Assembly: GCA_032353305.1 (NCBI GenBank)
Contig: JAUCNG010387146.1
Location: 1-10,954, forward strand
Direction of reading: 5' to 3'
From: Cephalothrix spiralis
Taxonomy: Eukaryota > Nemertea > Palaeonemertea > Archinemertea > Cephalotrichidae
DNA: 10,954 nucleotides
Position numbers and translations under genes: made by a program. The notes beneath the pieces were generated by a model, which saw only the letters and a list, made by a program, of their open reading frames with translations, was not told the origin of the DNA and did no database searches. Positions within the stretch are counted from its first letter, which is position 1. Every line of letters starts with the position of its first letter. Below are positions 1 to 8,147 of this stretch, one piece after another.

Positions 1-151
1 CGTTTTCACGACGATAAAAAATGAAAATCTCGTTGCACGTAGTGCAAATTTAGCCCTTTTAACCCGTTACCCCCTCTATAAACAATGAAATTTTCGTGAG
101 TCGATGATGAATGTGTCACTATTACCTTCATACCTTGTTCCTATACAGGAT

Positions 152-680
152 TACAGGGTGTCCCAATATTATGGAACACAGCCAGATGACGTCATAATGC
201 TTGAATTGACCATATCGCTGCTTGTGATCTCTAGATATATAGATCATGGTCTTGTCTTTTATATAAAACACATTTGGTACAAATCTGTCTAAAAACAACC
301 GAGCTACATAAATTTCTCCGAAAGACCGAAAAAATAAATTTCCCGAAATGAACGTCTTTTCTCGAAATCGTGATTTTTTAATTTTTCTAAATTTCTAATA
401 TAATTTACTATTTACAAAAAAAAGTTATTAAATTTTAAACTTCCCTGGGAATATTCCAGATTAATATAAGAGTGATTGAAAATAGCATTGTCTCGATTTA
501 GTATGGGATTTAGGGTTGGGAAAATGATACCAGAGGTTCTTCGTAGCTCCCTTAGTTAATAACCAATCTGCACCAAATATATTTTATTCGGGAGAGAAGA
601 CAATGTTCTCAAATAGTGTGTTATCAAGATATTCATATGACGTCATCTGGCTGTTGTCCATAATATTGGGACACACTGTA
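152..680. mobile_element. Mariner/Tc1-type MITE
   Basis: Two 45-bp terminal inverted repeats (152-196 and 636-680) match at all but three positions. Both begin with TACAG(G/T)GTGTCCCAA, a terminus typical of Tc1/mariner elements, with TA at each outer edge as expected for TA target-site insertion. The 440-bp interior is AT-rich and encodes no transposase, so the copy is non-autonomous. Each repeat contains ATGACGTCAT, a full CRE/ATF-type palindrome. The short open frame at 104-292 crosses the left boundary and is not a gene. Confidence 0.85.
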
Positions 681-1282
681 TAAACAATACTAACTCAAAA
701 ATTTTATGCAATGTTTATATCTCTAAAACCCAATGAAAGTCTGAAAATAGGGGGATTTTTCTATTGAAAATTTGATTTATTCGATTTTGAAAAAACAATA
801 CTTAGACTTATAAAAACATAAACACTACCTCACAAATTAAAAATAAATAAACATACATACCAAAACTCTTCACTTTAGCTAAGAGACAATATCTTCACAT
901 ACATGTAGAGACACTGAAAAAAGATTCAAGACTTTCCCTCTGCTTTAACAAGGGCTTGGGACCTTCTAACTCTTGAAGTTAGGCAGCATTAAAAGTTGTT
1001 GTGAGAGATTCAGCTAGTAATTGAAACAAAGTATAGTTTCAAGTACTACCCAGCGCTACGACTTGGACGTACTCTCAAATGTAGATATATATTGAACACA
1101 CAAATCTGTTCTTGAACTTATTGTTCATTCAATATATAGCTAACAGCGCCGGAGAAGCCCTTGACCTGTTTACTAAAATTATGAAAAACAAACTTAAAAT
1201 TTGTTTTTATATCAAAAACAGTAAGGTGACTAATGACTATCATCATGTTGCCTGGCAATAAATGTACAGTCTTGAAAAAACT
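681..1282. other. Non-coding DNA, no gene seen
   Basis: AT-rich sequence without a recognisable exon on either strand. The only structure seen is a short inverted repeat with perfect 11-bp arms (TATATATTGAA at 1086-1096 and its complement at 1128-1138) around a 31-bp loop. Because the next exon downstream is internal to a gene, this stretch is probably intron of the TMCO3-like gene, but that is inferred. Confidence 0.5.
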
Positions 1283-1550
1283 GGTACCGGGTAAATGTCA
1301 AAATAGCGACGCTTAGGGCGATCTTAGCGCTAGAAATCTTAATTTTTTCTCTGTTTTTCTCTTTCATCTGTTCCATTTATAAGCGGATTTTTCTATAAAT
1401 CTATTAAATCCCCGCCCCTATGGGCGATCCATGGGTCATCCATAGCGACAGCTAGCGATCGATAAAGTGTCCCCGCCTGTGAAGCCCAGCACCGCTTTCA
1501 GCTATCCTAGCGCTAGCGCCCCGGTTATTCCCGGCACCTCCCCCCGGTGC
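1283..1550. repeat. GC-rich imperfect inverted repeat
   Basis: The segment is markedly richer in G and C than its surroundings and repeats the motif TAGCG many times, including the 10-bp palindrome CTAGCGCTAG near 1507-1516. GGTACCGGGTAA at the left end is loosely matched by the complement of TTATTCCCGGCACC near the right end, and TAGCGCTAG-like blocks follow inward on both sides. This suggests a decayed foldback element, but the arms are poor and no target-site duplication was found. Confidence 0.3.
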
Positions 1551-1587
1551 ATTTCATTGATTGTTGCATAAGGGCTCCGTTACACTA

Positions 1588-1770
1588 CCCGATTTTTAGC
1601 TGCCGACCTCGTCCCAAATTAACAAAATTTGATCAAATCCTATGATGCGTGACTGAAAATTCAAAATTGTATTGTTGTCGTGATTAAATTAATACAATTT
1701 TAATTTTCATTCACGCATCACAGGATTTGATCAAGTTAAATCGGAACGAGGTCGGCAGCTTAAAATCGGT
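1588..1770. repeat. Foldback hairpin element
   Basis: The left arm (1588-1673) and right arm (1691-1770) are reverse complements with only a few mismatches and small gaps. They share GCTGCCGACCTCGT, TTGATCAAATCCT and GATGCGTGA, and enclose a loop of about 17 bases. The structure is a compact foldback or MITE with no coding content. Flanking duplication is not clear, so the transposon family is unknown. It lies in sequence that is probably intronic. Confidence 0.8.
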
Positions 1771-2457
1771 CATGCTATTTTTATACTATATACAGACCAT
1801 ATAATAAAGTATTGAATTAGTACTATTTGAATTTGATCATTATTTATTCCAAATTTCTATCATAATATATTAGGGCAAATTTGTTGTCAGGCAATATTTT
1901 GGTGATAGTTATCTTACTGTTTTAGGTAAGAAAAATATAAAATATATAGTTTACATGTAAATTCAAATGAACATCAATCTAATACATTGTAATTATTATC
2001 AGGAAAGGGGCTTCTCGTTAAATTCAAAAACAGATAATGTGCTTTAGGAAAATAATATATTTTTCATAAATTTAATCTGATTATTAGCATTTTCTTTTTC
2101 TTCTTGGTTATAAACACCTTAAAGCTGGCTTTCGATACACTAAAATAGAAGACGAAAATCGACTGGGTCAATTTTGAGATCTGCACATGCGCAGTACTGC
2201 TTTTGAGCTACCAATAGGCGAATCTAAAAAAACTATTTAAATGTATTATACGAATTTTGAACTCTAATATCTGGCAAGAGTTTTTTGGACTATGTAATTG
2301 TACTACCCGCAGACAAGCGGCTAGTGTGCGGTTGGCTTAATTCATTGTTTTTTTGGAAATCTCTTACGTATTAGCGTGAACGACCTTAACTTGTGGAAGT
2401 CTAAATGTATTTTATTTGTTGCACTTTAAATTCAATATTTTATTATTTTTCTTACAG
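1771..2457. other. Probable intron of TMCO3-like gene
   Basis: AT-rich, with no exon recognised. It ends in a good 3' splice site: a T-rich tract and TTACAG immediately before the exon at 2458. Two small items stand out. At 1916-1931, ACTGTTTTAG is joined directly to GTAAGA, a back-to-back acceptor and donor. TGCACATGCGCA at about 2184-2195 is an NRF-1-like motif. The preceding exon of the gene is not in the window, so this intron is at least 2.4 kb long. Confidence 0.55.
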
Positions 2458-2685
2458 TTTCCGTAAGCAGTGTTACGAGTGAGTACGATACTGAGACCTC
2501 TCGTGGTCGTCGTAGAAAAGAAGAACCAGATCATGGACCCATACTATTGGGTATACTCATTATGCAAGATGTGATGTTAGGTGTTATTATTGCTCTGTTA
2601 CCAACCCTCTCTGGAACGAGTGAGGTACCCGAGGGACAATCAAAGCAAGAGTTTTATGCGACAATATTTTTCAAACTTTTAGGAT
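2458..2685 (+). CDS. TMCO3: TMCO3-like antiporter, internal exon A (partial gene)
   Basis: A 228-base exon is bounded by TTACAG on the left and GTGAGT on the right. It reads in one frame after two leading bases and ends with one base of a serine codon. The protein contains GPILLGILIMQDVMLG, which matches the conserved LLG.LV.QDV.LG segment of TMCO3, a CPA2-type monovalent cation/proton antiporter with a Na_H_Exchanger membrane domain. A charged loop with RGRRRKEEPD precedes it and a hydrophobic helix with PTLSG follows. The serine-rich start (SVSSV) resembles the SISST segment before this loop in vertebrate TMCO3. The protein should sit in an internal membrane, probably Golgi or endosomal, judging from the family. 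The gene is incomplete here because upstream exons are outside the window. Confidence 0.82.
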
Positions 2686-2740
2686 GTGAGTAATTCTAAA
2701 TATTTATTCATATGCCCCTTATTCAAGAACCTTTGATCGC

Positions 2741-2990
2741 ATCGACGGGCGGCCGGGTCCTTCCCGACCCAACCCAGTCCTGACCCCGAATCCAAAAGGG
2801 GTCCTAACCGCGGACCCCGTATAATGAAAACCTGAATTTTACCATTCGGACCGTGTCATGACTGTTAAGACTCGGACCATGGACCTAACCCAAAGTTCTG
2901 TGGGACCCGACCCCGACAATTGCTTGGTCCCGACCCCGGATCCCGATGCTTGATCCCGAGACCTACCCCGTTCTTGGCCAACCCTAAATA
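2741..2990. repeat. C-rich GACCCCG degenerate repeat
   Basis: About 250 bases within the intron are built from scattered variants of GACCC, ACCCCG and GGTCC, such as CCCGACCCAACCC and GGACCCGACCCCG. Composition jumps sharply from the AT-rich flanks. Spacing is irregular, so it is not a clean tandem array. It is either an old decayed tandem repeat or part of a dispersed repeat. It has no convincing open frame. Confidence 0.45.
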
Positions 2991-3616
2991 AATCTTTAAA
3001 AATGCGCGGTTATTGACACAATTTTCAAATGTGAAATATTTGAGTACAGATAACTCTAATTATAAATGTAGTAGAGCCCAACTCGTAATCTGGAGAAAAC
3101 GAGTTCGATACCAGGACGTAGGCAAAACTGATATTTGGTGCTCATAAGTTATTTACCGCACTCGGAATGGCGCGTATTCGAAGCTTACTAAAGATCACTA
3201 TACCATCCGAATACTGCTCGGTCAGCTATACTTGAAGCTGGACGCTGTCTCTTTCTTCGGGATTAACCCGACTTTAATCAGTTTATAAAAAGTAGAGTTC
3301 GGAGCATATTGGCAAATTATGCTCGAGCAAGTGGACCACCTGTGTCAATTTCGAGAAGTCCATCTGACGCCCGTCCTATCAATGAAGTGAAAGGTTCCTC
3401 TAGTCTATCAGTACTGGAGTGAGGACATCCTCATACGCTCGGTCTATATTTTCATAGCTTAGGCTATATAAGCAAACAAAAACCCTGGGGACAAGGATGA
3501 AGTGAAGTTCATTGACGATTTTAATGTGCTTACAACATGTTATATTTCATGCTAGTCACGAGCATTGTGTTGTTTGAAGATAATTTTGATAACCGTTTTA
3601 TCTTCTAAATTTTCAG
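2991..3616. other. Rest of intron A-B, with tRNA-like fragment
   Basis: No exon is seen. At about 3071-3112 the plus strand reads GTAGAGCCCAACTCGTAATC, then GAGTTCGATACC. The second part fits a Pol III B-box (GTTCGANNC at 3103-3111), and the first resembles the D-arm end and anticodon region of a tRNA. No acceptor stem can be drawn and the T-stem does not pair, so this is not a functional tRNA. It could be the head of a decayed tRNA-derived SINE whose body runs on towards about 3470. The intron ends with TTTTCAG before 3617. Confidence 0.3.
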
Positions 3617-3753
3617 CTTTTTCTGGTATATTAATAATCACATTCCTGCTAGCAAGATTTGCTATTGGTCCATTTTTTGCTTATTTATTCCGAAAAAAGA
3701 ACAAAGAACAAACCGTCTTGGGGACAATGGTGCTCGCCTTTATATTGTTGCTG
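3617..3753 (+). CDS. TMCO3: TMCO3-like antiporter, internal exon B
   Basis: A 137-base exon lies between AATTTTCAG and GTAAGT. Two leading bases complete the serine codon left by the exon ending at 2685, and the exon ends on a codon boundary. It encodes one long hydrophobic helix (SGILIITFLLARFAIGPFFA), a short basic loop with FRKKNKEQ, then the start of another helix (VLGTMVLAFILLL). The order helix, basic loop, helix matches the equivalent part of TMCO3, where a lysine-rich loop follows a GPY-type turn; GPF is seen here. An open frame extends upstream of the acceptor to an ATG at 3565, but that portion is intron. Confidence 0.8.
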
Positions 3754-3924
3754 GTAAGTTGACACAGTGGGTAATAAACAAATTTGTTCCTCTTTCATTA
3801 GTTTAGCATTTATGTCTTATAGCAAGAGGGCATTTTGCTTTTAGGCTTTTGATTATTTTTAATTTTAATAAATGAACAATTTGTGAAAAATATTAGTAAA
3901 GGGATATGTGGTCTACATTGAAGA

Positions 3925-4448
3925 GACTCGAGAACATGAGGTAAAATGGGCGGGAACACGAACATTTAGAAAAAAGGTGTGGGAACACGGGAACATAGAA
4001 TTACCGATTTCGGGAACAGGAAACATCATATTTAAAAGGAAAAAACGAAGAAAAGCCCAATCATTTCGTAAATAACGGTCCCTGACACCCAAATGTGGCT
4101 TGAAAGTGAATTTGGAGTTATCTAATATGACGCTTGTGAGAAATTATAGGAAAAGTTTTTATAGAACACATCGCGTCGTAAGCTCATTTATGACTTGACA
4201 ATTTCTGATATGACGTTTGTGAGAAATTATAGGGAAATGTTTTCCTGTATAATTCTCAAACATGCGTCATATTAGACATTTTCAAGTCACAAATGGGCCT
4301 ACGATGTGTTCTATCGCTTCCAATTCACTTTCAAGCGACATTTGAGTGTCAAGAGACCATTATTTACGAATTCGGGAACATTTTTGTAAAAATGACGGGA
4401 GCATACATGTATGTCACAAAAATAAGGGAACATGGGACCCCCCCCCCT
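3925..4448. repeat. GGGAACA-rich block around a foldback
   Basis: GGGAACA or close variants recur on the plus strand both left (about 3950-4025) and right (about 4372-4440) of the hairpin at 4065-4370. The block ends in a run of ten C at 4438-4447. The arrangement suggests that a degenerate simple repeat was the target, or the outer part, of the foldback element. The outer ends (GAGACT near 3922 and AGTCTC near 4454) are complementary, which hints at a larger element with weak termini. Confidence 0.4.
4065..4370. repeat. Foldback element with internal duplication
   Basis: The outer arms TTCGTAAATAA (from 4065) and TTATTTACGAA (to 4370) continue inward through long complementary stretches, such as GCTTGAAAGTGAATT against AATTCACTTTCAAGC. 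The left arm carries an extra copy of a segment: TATGACGCTTGTGAGAAATTAT at about 4127-4148 recurs with one change near 4209-4230. Only one complementary copy exists on the right. The element has no coding capacity, and the short open frames in it are shadows of the palindrome. Confidence 0.7.
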
Positions 4449-4629
4449 TACGTAGTCTCATTGAAACAAAATTGTCAAAATTGTGCGTAAAACATTTGCA
4501 AAAAGTGACAAATCATTGACATAATTTGCAAAGCGGAAATATTATTGCGTAAATGGGATGGATTAAAAAATGGCTTTCCGCAAAACCTAGCATAAGATTT
4601 TGGCGTGTCTTGGTTTTTTCGACGTAGAC

Positions 4630-4845
4630 GTATACACAATTGGACGGAAAAATTGGTGAGGGCAAAATTGGTACGTTTTTTGCCCCCTACCCCACACAGG
4701 GTCAGGGGGCGGGACAAAAATCTAAACCCCCGAGTGATCAGCATTTTCCAAGACCTATATAGTTTGTGGGGGTCAACTACCCGCCAATATGCAAAACCGT
4801 TGGGGGGGGGGTGAAAATGGCCAATTTTCCGTCCAATTGTGATAC
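4630..4845. mobile_element. Small MITE with 25-bp inverted ends
   Basis: CACAATTGGACGG followed by A-rich sequence and TTGG at the left (4630-4656) is matched by its complement at the right (4821-4845), with one-base gaps. The 160-bp interior has C-rich and G-rich patches, including a run of ten G at 4802-4811. Only about 60 bases separate its right end from the splice acceptor at 4904. No clear target-site duplication was identified, so the family is open. Confidence 0.65.
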
Positions 4846-4904
4846 ATTTTTTTAAATGGCATAGTTAATTTTTGAAACAAGTTTTTTCTCTCTTTGTTTT
4901 CTAG

Positions 4905-5055
4905 GCAACAGATTTTCTGGAAATTTCCATGGAGCTTGGTTGTTTCTTAGCTGGTGTAATTATCAGCGCACAAGGCCACTCTGTCGCAACTCGAGTTGAA
5001 AAACTGATGGAATCAGTCAAAGATTTTACAGGGTGTCTCTTCTTTGCTGCAATAG
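4905..5055 (+). CDS. TMCO3: TMCO3-like antiporter, internal exon C
   Basis: A 151-base exon is bounded by TTTTCTAG and GTAAGC. It starts on a codon boundary, as the exon ending at 3753 requires, and ends with the first base of the next codon, probably glycine. It encodes ATDFLEIS followed by MELGCFLAGVIISAQGHSVA and ends in DFTGCLFFAAI. This is the best match in the gene: TMCO3 has the same S-MELGCFLAG core, a following S.QG, and a DF...FFASIG segment. In CPA2 antiporters this region forms helices next to the ion-binding core. The ATG at 4929 is internal, not a start. The remaining C-terminal part (about 100 or more residues in family members) was not found downstream. Confidence 0.9.
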
Positions 5056-5830
5056 GTAAGCCATCTTGTCCCCAAGGGCAGTTTCGATTTATCCTAATCT
5101 CACATAATTTAGAAGGCCGATCTCAAAATTAAGGACACTGCGTAGGAGTATGTAGGTAAGCTTTAAAGCCCACCACACACCATACGCGTGGGTAAATGTA
5201 CACATGTGGTCATGCCTCATTATACGCACACCATGCGCGTGTACGCAAGATCGCATGCAAAATACTACTATCATAAAAAGAGGGGGAATTGCAATGTATT
5301 TAACATCTGTGGTCTTTTTCACATCGTCTATAATCTATAGCCTGTGATTTTTATTGGAATCATCCAATCAAATCAATCTTTAAAATATACGGTGCCATGA
5401 ATTATGCATGAAAGTTATATTATATGAGTTTTTACGGATTTCTTCATATGGGTTTCATGCATATTTATGAGACAAATACGTCACGCGAAAGTAACAAGAC
5501 AAGCGTGTTCATCCGCGACATTGACAAGCCTAAGGTGCTCTGGCTAATGGTCATTCGTTCACTAGAGTGTCTAAAATGTATCGCCCAAATTTGACGACAT
5601 ATAAGTGTGTAATTCTGGAGCACATTTATGGACCAAATTCATAAGTCTACGACGTCATTTGAAGCATTTTTTTGTCTGTTGGGCTTTCGTTTAGTCGAAA
5701 AAGACTGTTTGCGACGCCTATTGTCAATTTTGAGAACCCTCTAAAACTGTACACAAGTACTGACTTAAATGATTTGAAAATGTTTAAAAATGCCATAAAA
5801 GATGTTAAATACAAGGTGTATTACAGACCT
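5056..5830. other. Non-coding, intron or intergenic
   Basis: No exon is supported on either strand. Two diverged direct copies of CACACCAT(A/G)CGCGTG lie near 5176-5190 and 5227-5241 in a short CA/CG-rich stretch. The continuation of the TMCO3-like protein was looked for here and not seen. The open frames at 5089-5322 and 5672-5998 have no recognisable protein features. Confidence 0.5.
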
Positions 5831-5933
5831 TTGTCACCGTGTATAAGATATACACTTGTGGGCGCAAGCGACCTCGGGTCATTTAGGGCAGGAACACGCC
5901 CAAAACTCGTGTATATCTTATACCCGGTGACAA
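5831..5933. repeat. 103-bp hairpin
   Basis: TTGTCACCGTGTATAAGATA at the left (from 5831) and its near-complement at the right (to 5933) form a stem of about 35 bp with few mismatches, closed by a loop of about 30 bases. GGCG/CGCC pairing extends the inner stem. The compact foldback shape suggests a short MITE or solo palindrome. No target-site duplication was identified. It accounts for much of the apparent open frame at 5672-5998. Confidence 0.7.
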
Positions 5934-6334
5934 TTGTATGTTATATAACTTATATGCTTCACCCTGATTTGTTATTCTGCTTTATTTTCTGCGACTAAAT
6001 CTCGGGTTGAACCGCACAGGAAAAGTCAACCGCATAATTATACGGAGCAAAATCAAAACTAGTTTTGCTGCGTTGTTCTGGCACAGACTGGAAGTAGGCA
6101 ATCATAATTTACATCAAGCGATTGTTTTTGCCATCGCACACTAGGAACTACTTAACGTATTATGCTTGGGTGCGTACAAGCGCCGGTATAATGTGCAGTG
6201 GGCTTATTGCTATACAGTTCAATTTTTTTAAAGCAATTTCAAACAACTACCAAGTAAAAGATTTATCTACGAATATAAACAATTCAATCTATTGATATAG
6301 CAGCCTAACTCTGCTCATTGCAAAGCCTACATAC
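5934..6334. other. Non-coding spacer
   Basis: AT-rich sequence between two foldback elements. No exon, RNA gene or clear repeat is seen in it. Confidence 0.5.
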
Positions 6335-6920
6335 GCTGTCTCTTAAGGGCTACTAAGACTGCAACAGTGCAATAATGCACAAAGGCTGATATTTTTAGAA
6401 TTGAAAGGCGAATTCATACTGATAATGATACCGCTTGATCGAATGAAAATCATGTCATTGCAGGTTTTCGAGATATGCGCATGCGCAGTCGGGTTTAAGG
6501 GTTGCTCATGTGCAAATCGAAAAAATAGCAGCGGATTCCGGTTAATACGTGGTATTTTTTTATCTATCAACAATAGACTTATATGGTCTAAAACAAGTCG
6601 TTATCGAGTTTTTAAAGAGTCAAAATTGTCAAATTTTACGGTAAAATTGGGGACTTTTAATAACTCGGTAACGGCTGATTTTACGTCATATAATTGTATA
6701 ACAGACAGATAGAAACATGTCCCTATTCTTCCGGAATCCATTGTAAATTTTTTTTCGATTTGCGCATGCGCAACCCTAACTCGACTGCGCATTCTCGAAA
6801 ACCTGCAATGACAGGATCTTTATTCAAGTGGTATCATTATCAGTAAACATTTGCCTTTCAATTCGGAAAATATCAGCCTTTTTGCATTTTTGCAGTCTTG
6901 GTAGCTCTTAAGGGACAGTG
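6335..6920. mobile_element. Near-complete 586-bp palindromic foldback element
   Basis: The two halves are reverse complements for nearly their whole length. Outer ends CTGTCTCTTAAGGG and CTCTTAAGGGACAG pair first, then GACTGCA, AAGGCTGATATTTT, GAATTGAAAGGC, ACTGATAATGATACC and GTCATTGCAGGTTTTCGAGA. The centre is AATTTTACGGTAAAATT near 6640. Each arm carries TGCGCATGCGCA (6476-6487 and 6761-6772), a full NRF-1-type palindrome. Three overlapping open frames here arise from the symmetry and encode nothing recognisable. There is no transposase, so it is probably a non-autonomous element. The target-site duplication is unclear. Confidence 0.85.
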
Positions 6921-7024
6921 TGTACAATGTATGTATACAAATAAATAAATATATAGAGATCATAAAAAATTACACATAAACACCAATGCACCCCTCCACA
7001 TAATTTGTACTACTGTAATTCAGT

Positions 7025-7605
7025 CAGGCCTCCCACTGGTCCTACTTTTTCTACTTTTCCTACTTTTTGAAATTTCTCCTACTTTTCCTTGGAATTCCTA
7101 CTTTTTTCAAAAAGTGGATTAATTTAATTCAAAAATGTATTTCAAAGTGAGGACAATTGAATAAACAGCCATTGAATGAACAGATTGCATTAGTTTTGAC
7201 CAATAAGCCTCGTTGGTATCCCAGTATTGATTCAAAATTCATAAATGACATTGAAGGCTAATAATATTTATAGATATACACACACACATGTACAAAATGT
7301 ATGTTGATTTATGTAATTTTTTTCTCAAGTCGGCTACTTAGTAAAAATCTTTTGTTAATTGATCTTTACTATCTAAATGTATTTATTTATAAAGTATTAA
7401 TATACTATAAACGTTGATTGAAAGAGCATTAATTTATTTTCTGAGAGTGTCAAAAAGAGGGGTCTATAATGACTTCTAAGAAGTCGAAATCTAAAAAAGT
7501 CGCTTCCGGCGGCCGGGGGGGGGGGGGCCCCCCGGCCCCCCCGGTGAGTTATTTAATTCCTACTTTTTTTTCCTACTTTTTCGGAGGACCAGAGTAGGAG
7601 GCCTG
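7025..7605. mobile_element. hAT-like non-autonomous element
   Basis: The left end CAGGCCTCCCACTGGTCCT (7025-7043) is matched at the right end (7585-7605) by its complement with a two-base insertion and one mismatch. Starting with CAG and ending with CTG suits hAT elements. Just inside both ends are clustered copies of CCTACTTTT: several on the left at 7041-7112, and on the right CCTACTTTTTTTTCCTAC at 7559-7576. Such subterminal repeats are usual transposase-binding sites in hAT elements. TTCAGT (left) and TCCAGT (right) flush with the ends may be part of a target duplication, but the expected 8 bp is not intact. No transposase frame remains. Confidence 0.65.
7511..7544. repeat. Extreme G13/C-run palindromic tract
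   Basis: GGCC is followed by thirteen G, six C, GG, seven C and GG. The tract can fold on itself and could form G-quadruplex or i-motif structures. It lies in an AT-rich element and stands out strongly. It may be a sequencing or assembly artefact, since such runs are hard to read correctly. It follows a short ATG-initiated stretch starting at 7469 and precedes GTGAGT. Confidence 0.7.
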
Positions 7606-8147
7606 TCCAGTGGATCTATGTCATTATCCCATTTTTGCACCAGTCGCTTTAAACTTTTCCCCCCTCTATGTCTATTAATAAATAAATTTTCCCGGCTGTA
7701 TTTCCATACTATTGATATTTTCATCCCATCCCCTCATTTATGCGATCCCTATCAATATCATATGGCAATGAAATATCAAATATAAAACTACCAATATCCA
7801 TGTGTTTTTTTTACATTGATATAATATAGGCTTTCATAAAAGACTATAATTGAAGCAACTAAAAATGTAATACGAATAATGCGAAATAACGTCAGTAACA
7901 CAACATTACTACTTGAATCAAAGGTAATGTTTTCAATGGAGATATGTAGTAGGCCCATTTGGGTTGCGCATCTACCCCAAATTAAAAATTAGACCCCTCT
8001 CTATATTTATATAGAGTCCTTATTCTTCATTATTATTTCCTAGCGACAAATAATCGAACTACTCTCATGTTGACTTCCGCCTGTGCAACTCATAGTTCAG
8101 CTCTTCAATCATAGTTTCTGAATATAAATCATATCAACTCGAATGTA
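7606..8147. other. 3' flank of the minus-strand gene
   Basis: AT-rich, with no exon seen. On the minus strand this follows the stop codon at 8148-8150, so it should hold the 3' untranslated region. No canonical AATAAA was found on that strand close to the stop. TATAAA, a weaker variant, is present at 8006-8011 (minus strand), about 140 bases past the stop, and could serve as the poly(A) signal. Confidence 0.4.

Noticed and set aside
104-292. 62-codon plus-strand open frame
   Set aside because: It runs across the left end of the MITE and its sequence includes translated terminal repeat; no protein family resemblance.
3071-3112. Functional tRNA gene with anticodon CGT
   Set aside because: No acceptor stem, the T-stem does not pair and the A-box is weak; at best a SINE remnant.
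3455-3475. TATA-box-like CTATATAAGC on the plus strand
   Set aside because: It lies in the intron between two joined antiporter exons, with no start or exon following it.
4293-4814. Open frames on both strands at 4293-4490, 4475-4744 and 4605-4814
   Set aside because: They lie in the foldback, the C-run and the small MITE, overlap each other on opposite strands and show no conserved features.
5089-5322. 77-codon minus-strand open frame
   Set aside because: Cysteine- and histidine-rich by chance from the CACGCG repeats; no splice or start context and overlaps the antiporter intron start.
5672-5998. 108-codon plus-strand open frame
   Set aside because: Its middle is the hairpin at 5831-5933; the rest has no domain, and it does not match the missing antiporter C-terminus.
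6343-6792. Three overlapping open frames on both strands
   Set aside because: They are mirror images produced by the palindromic element; the repeated reading of the same sequence explains them.
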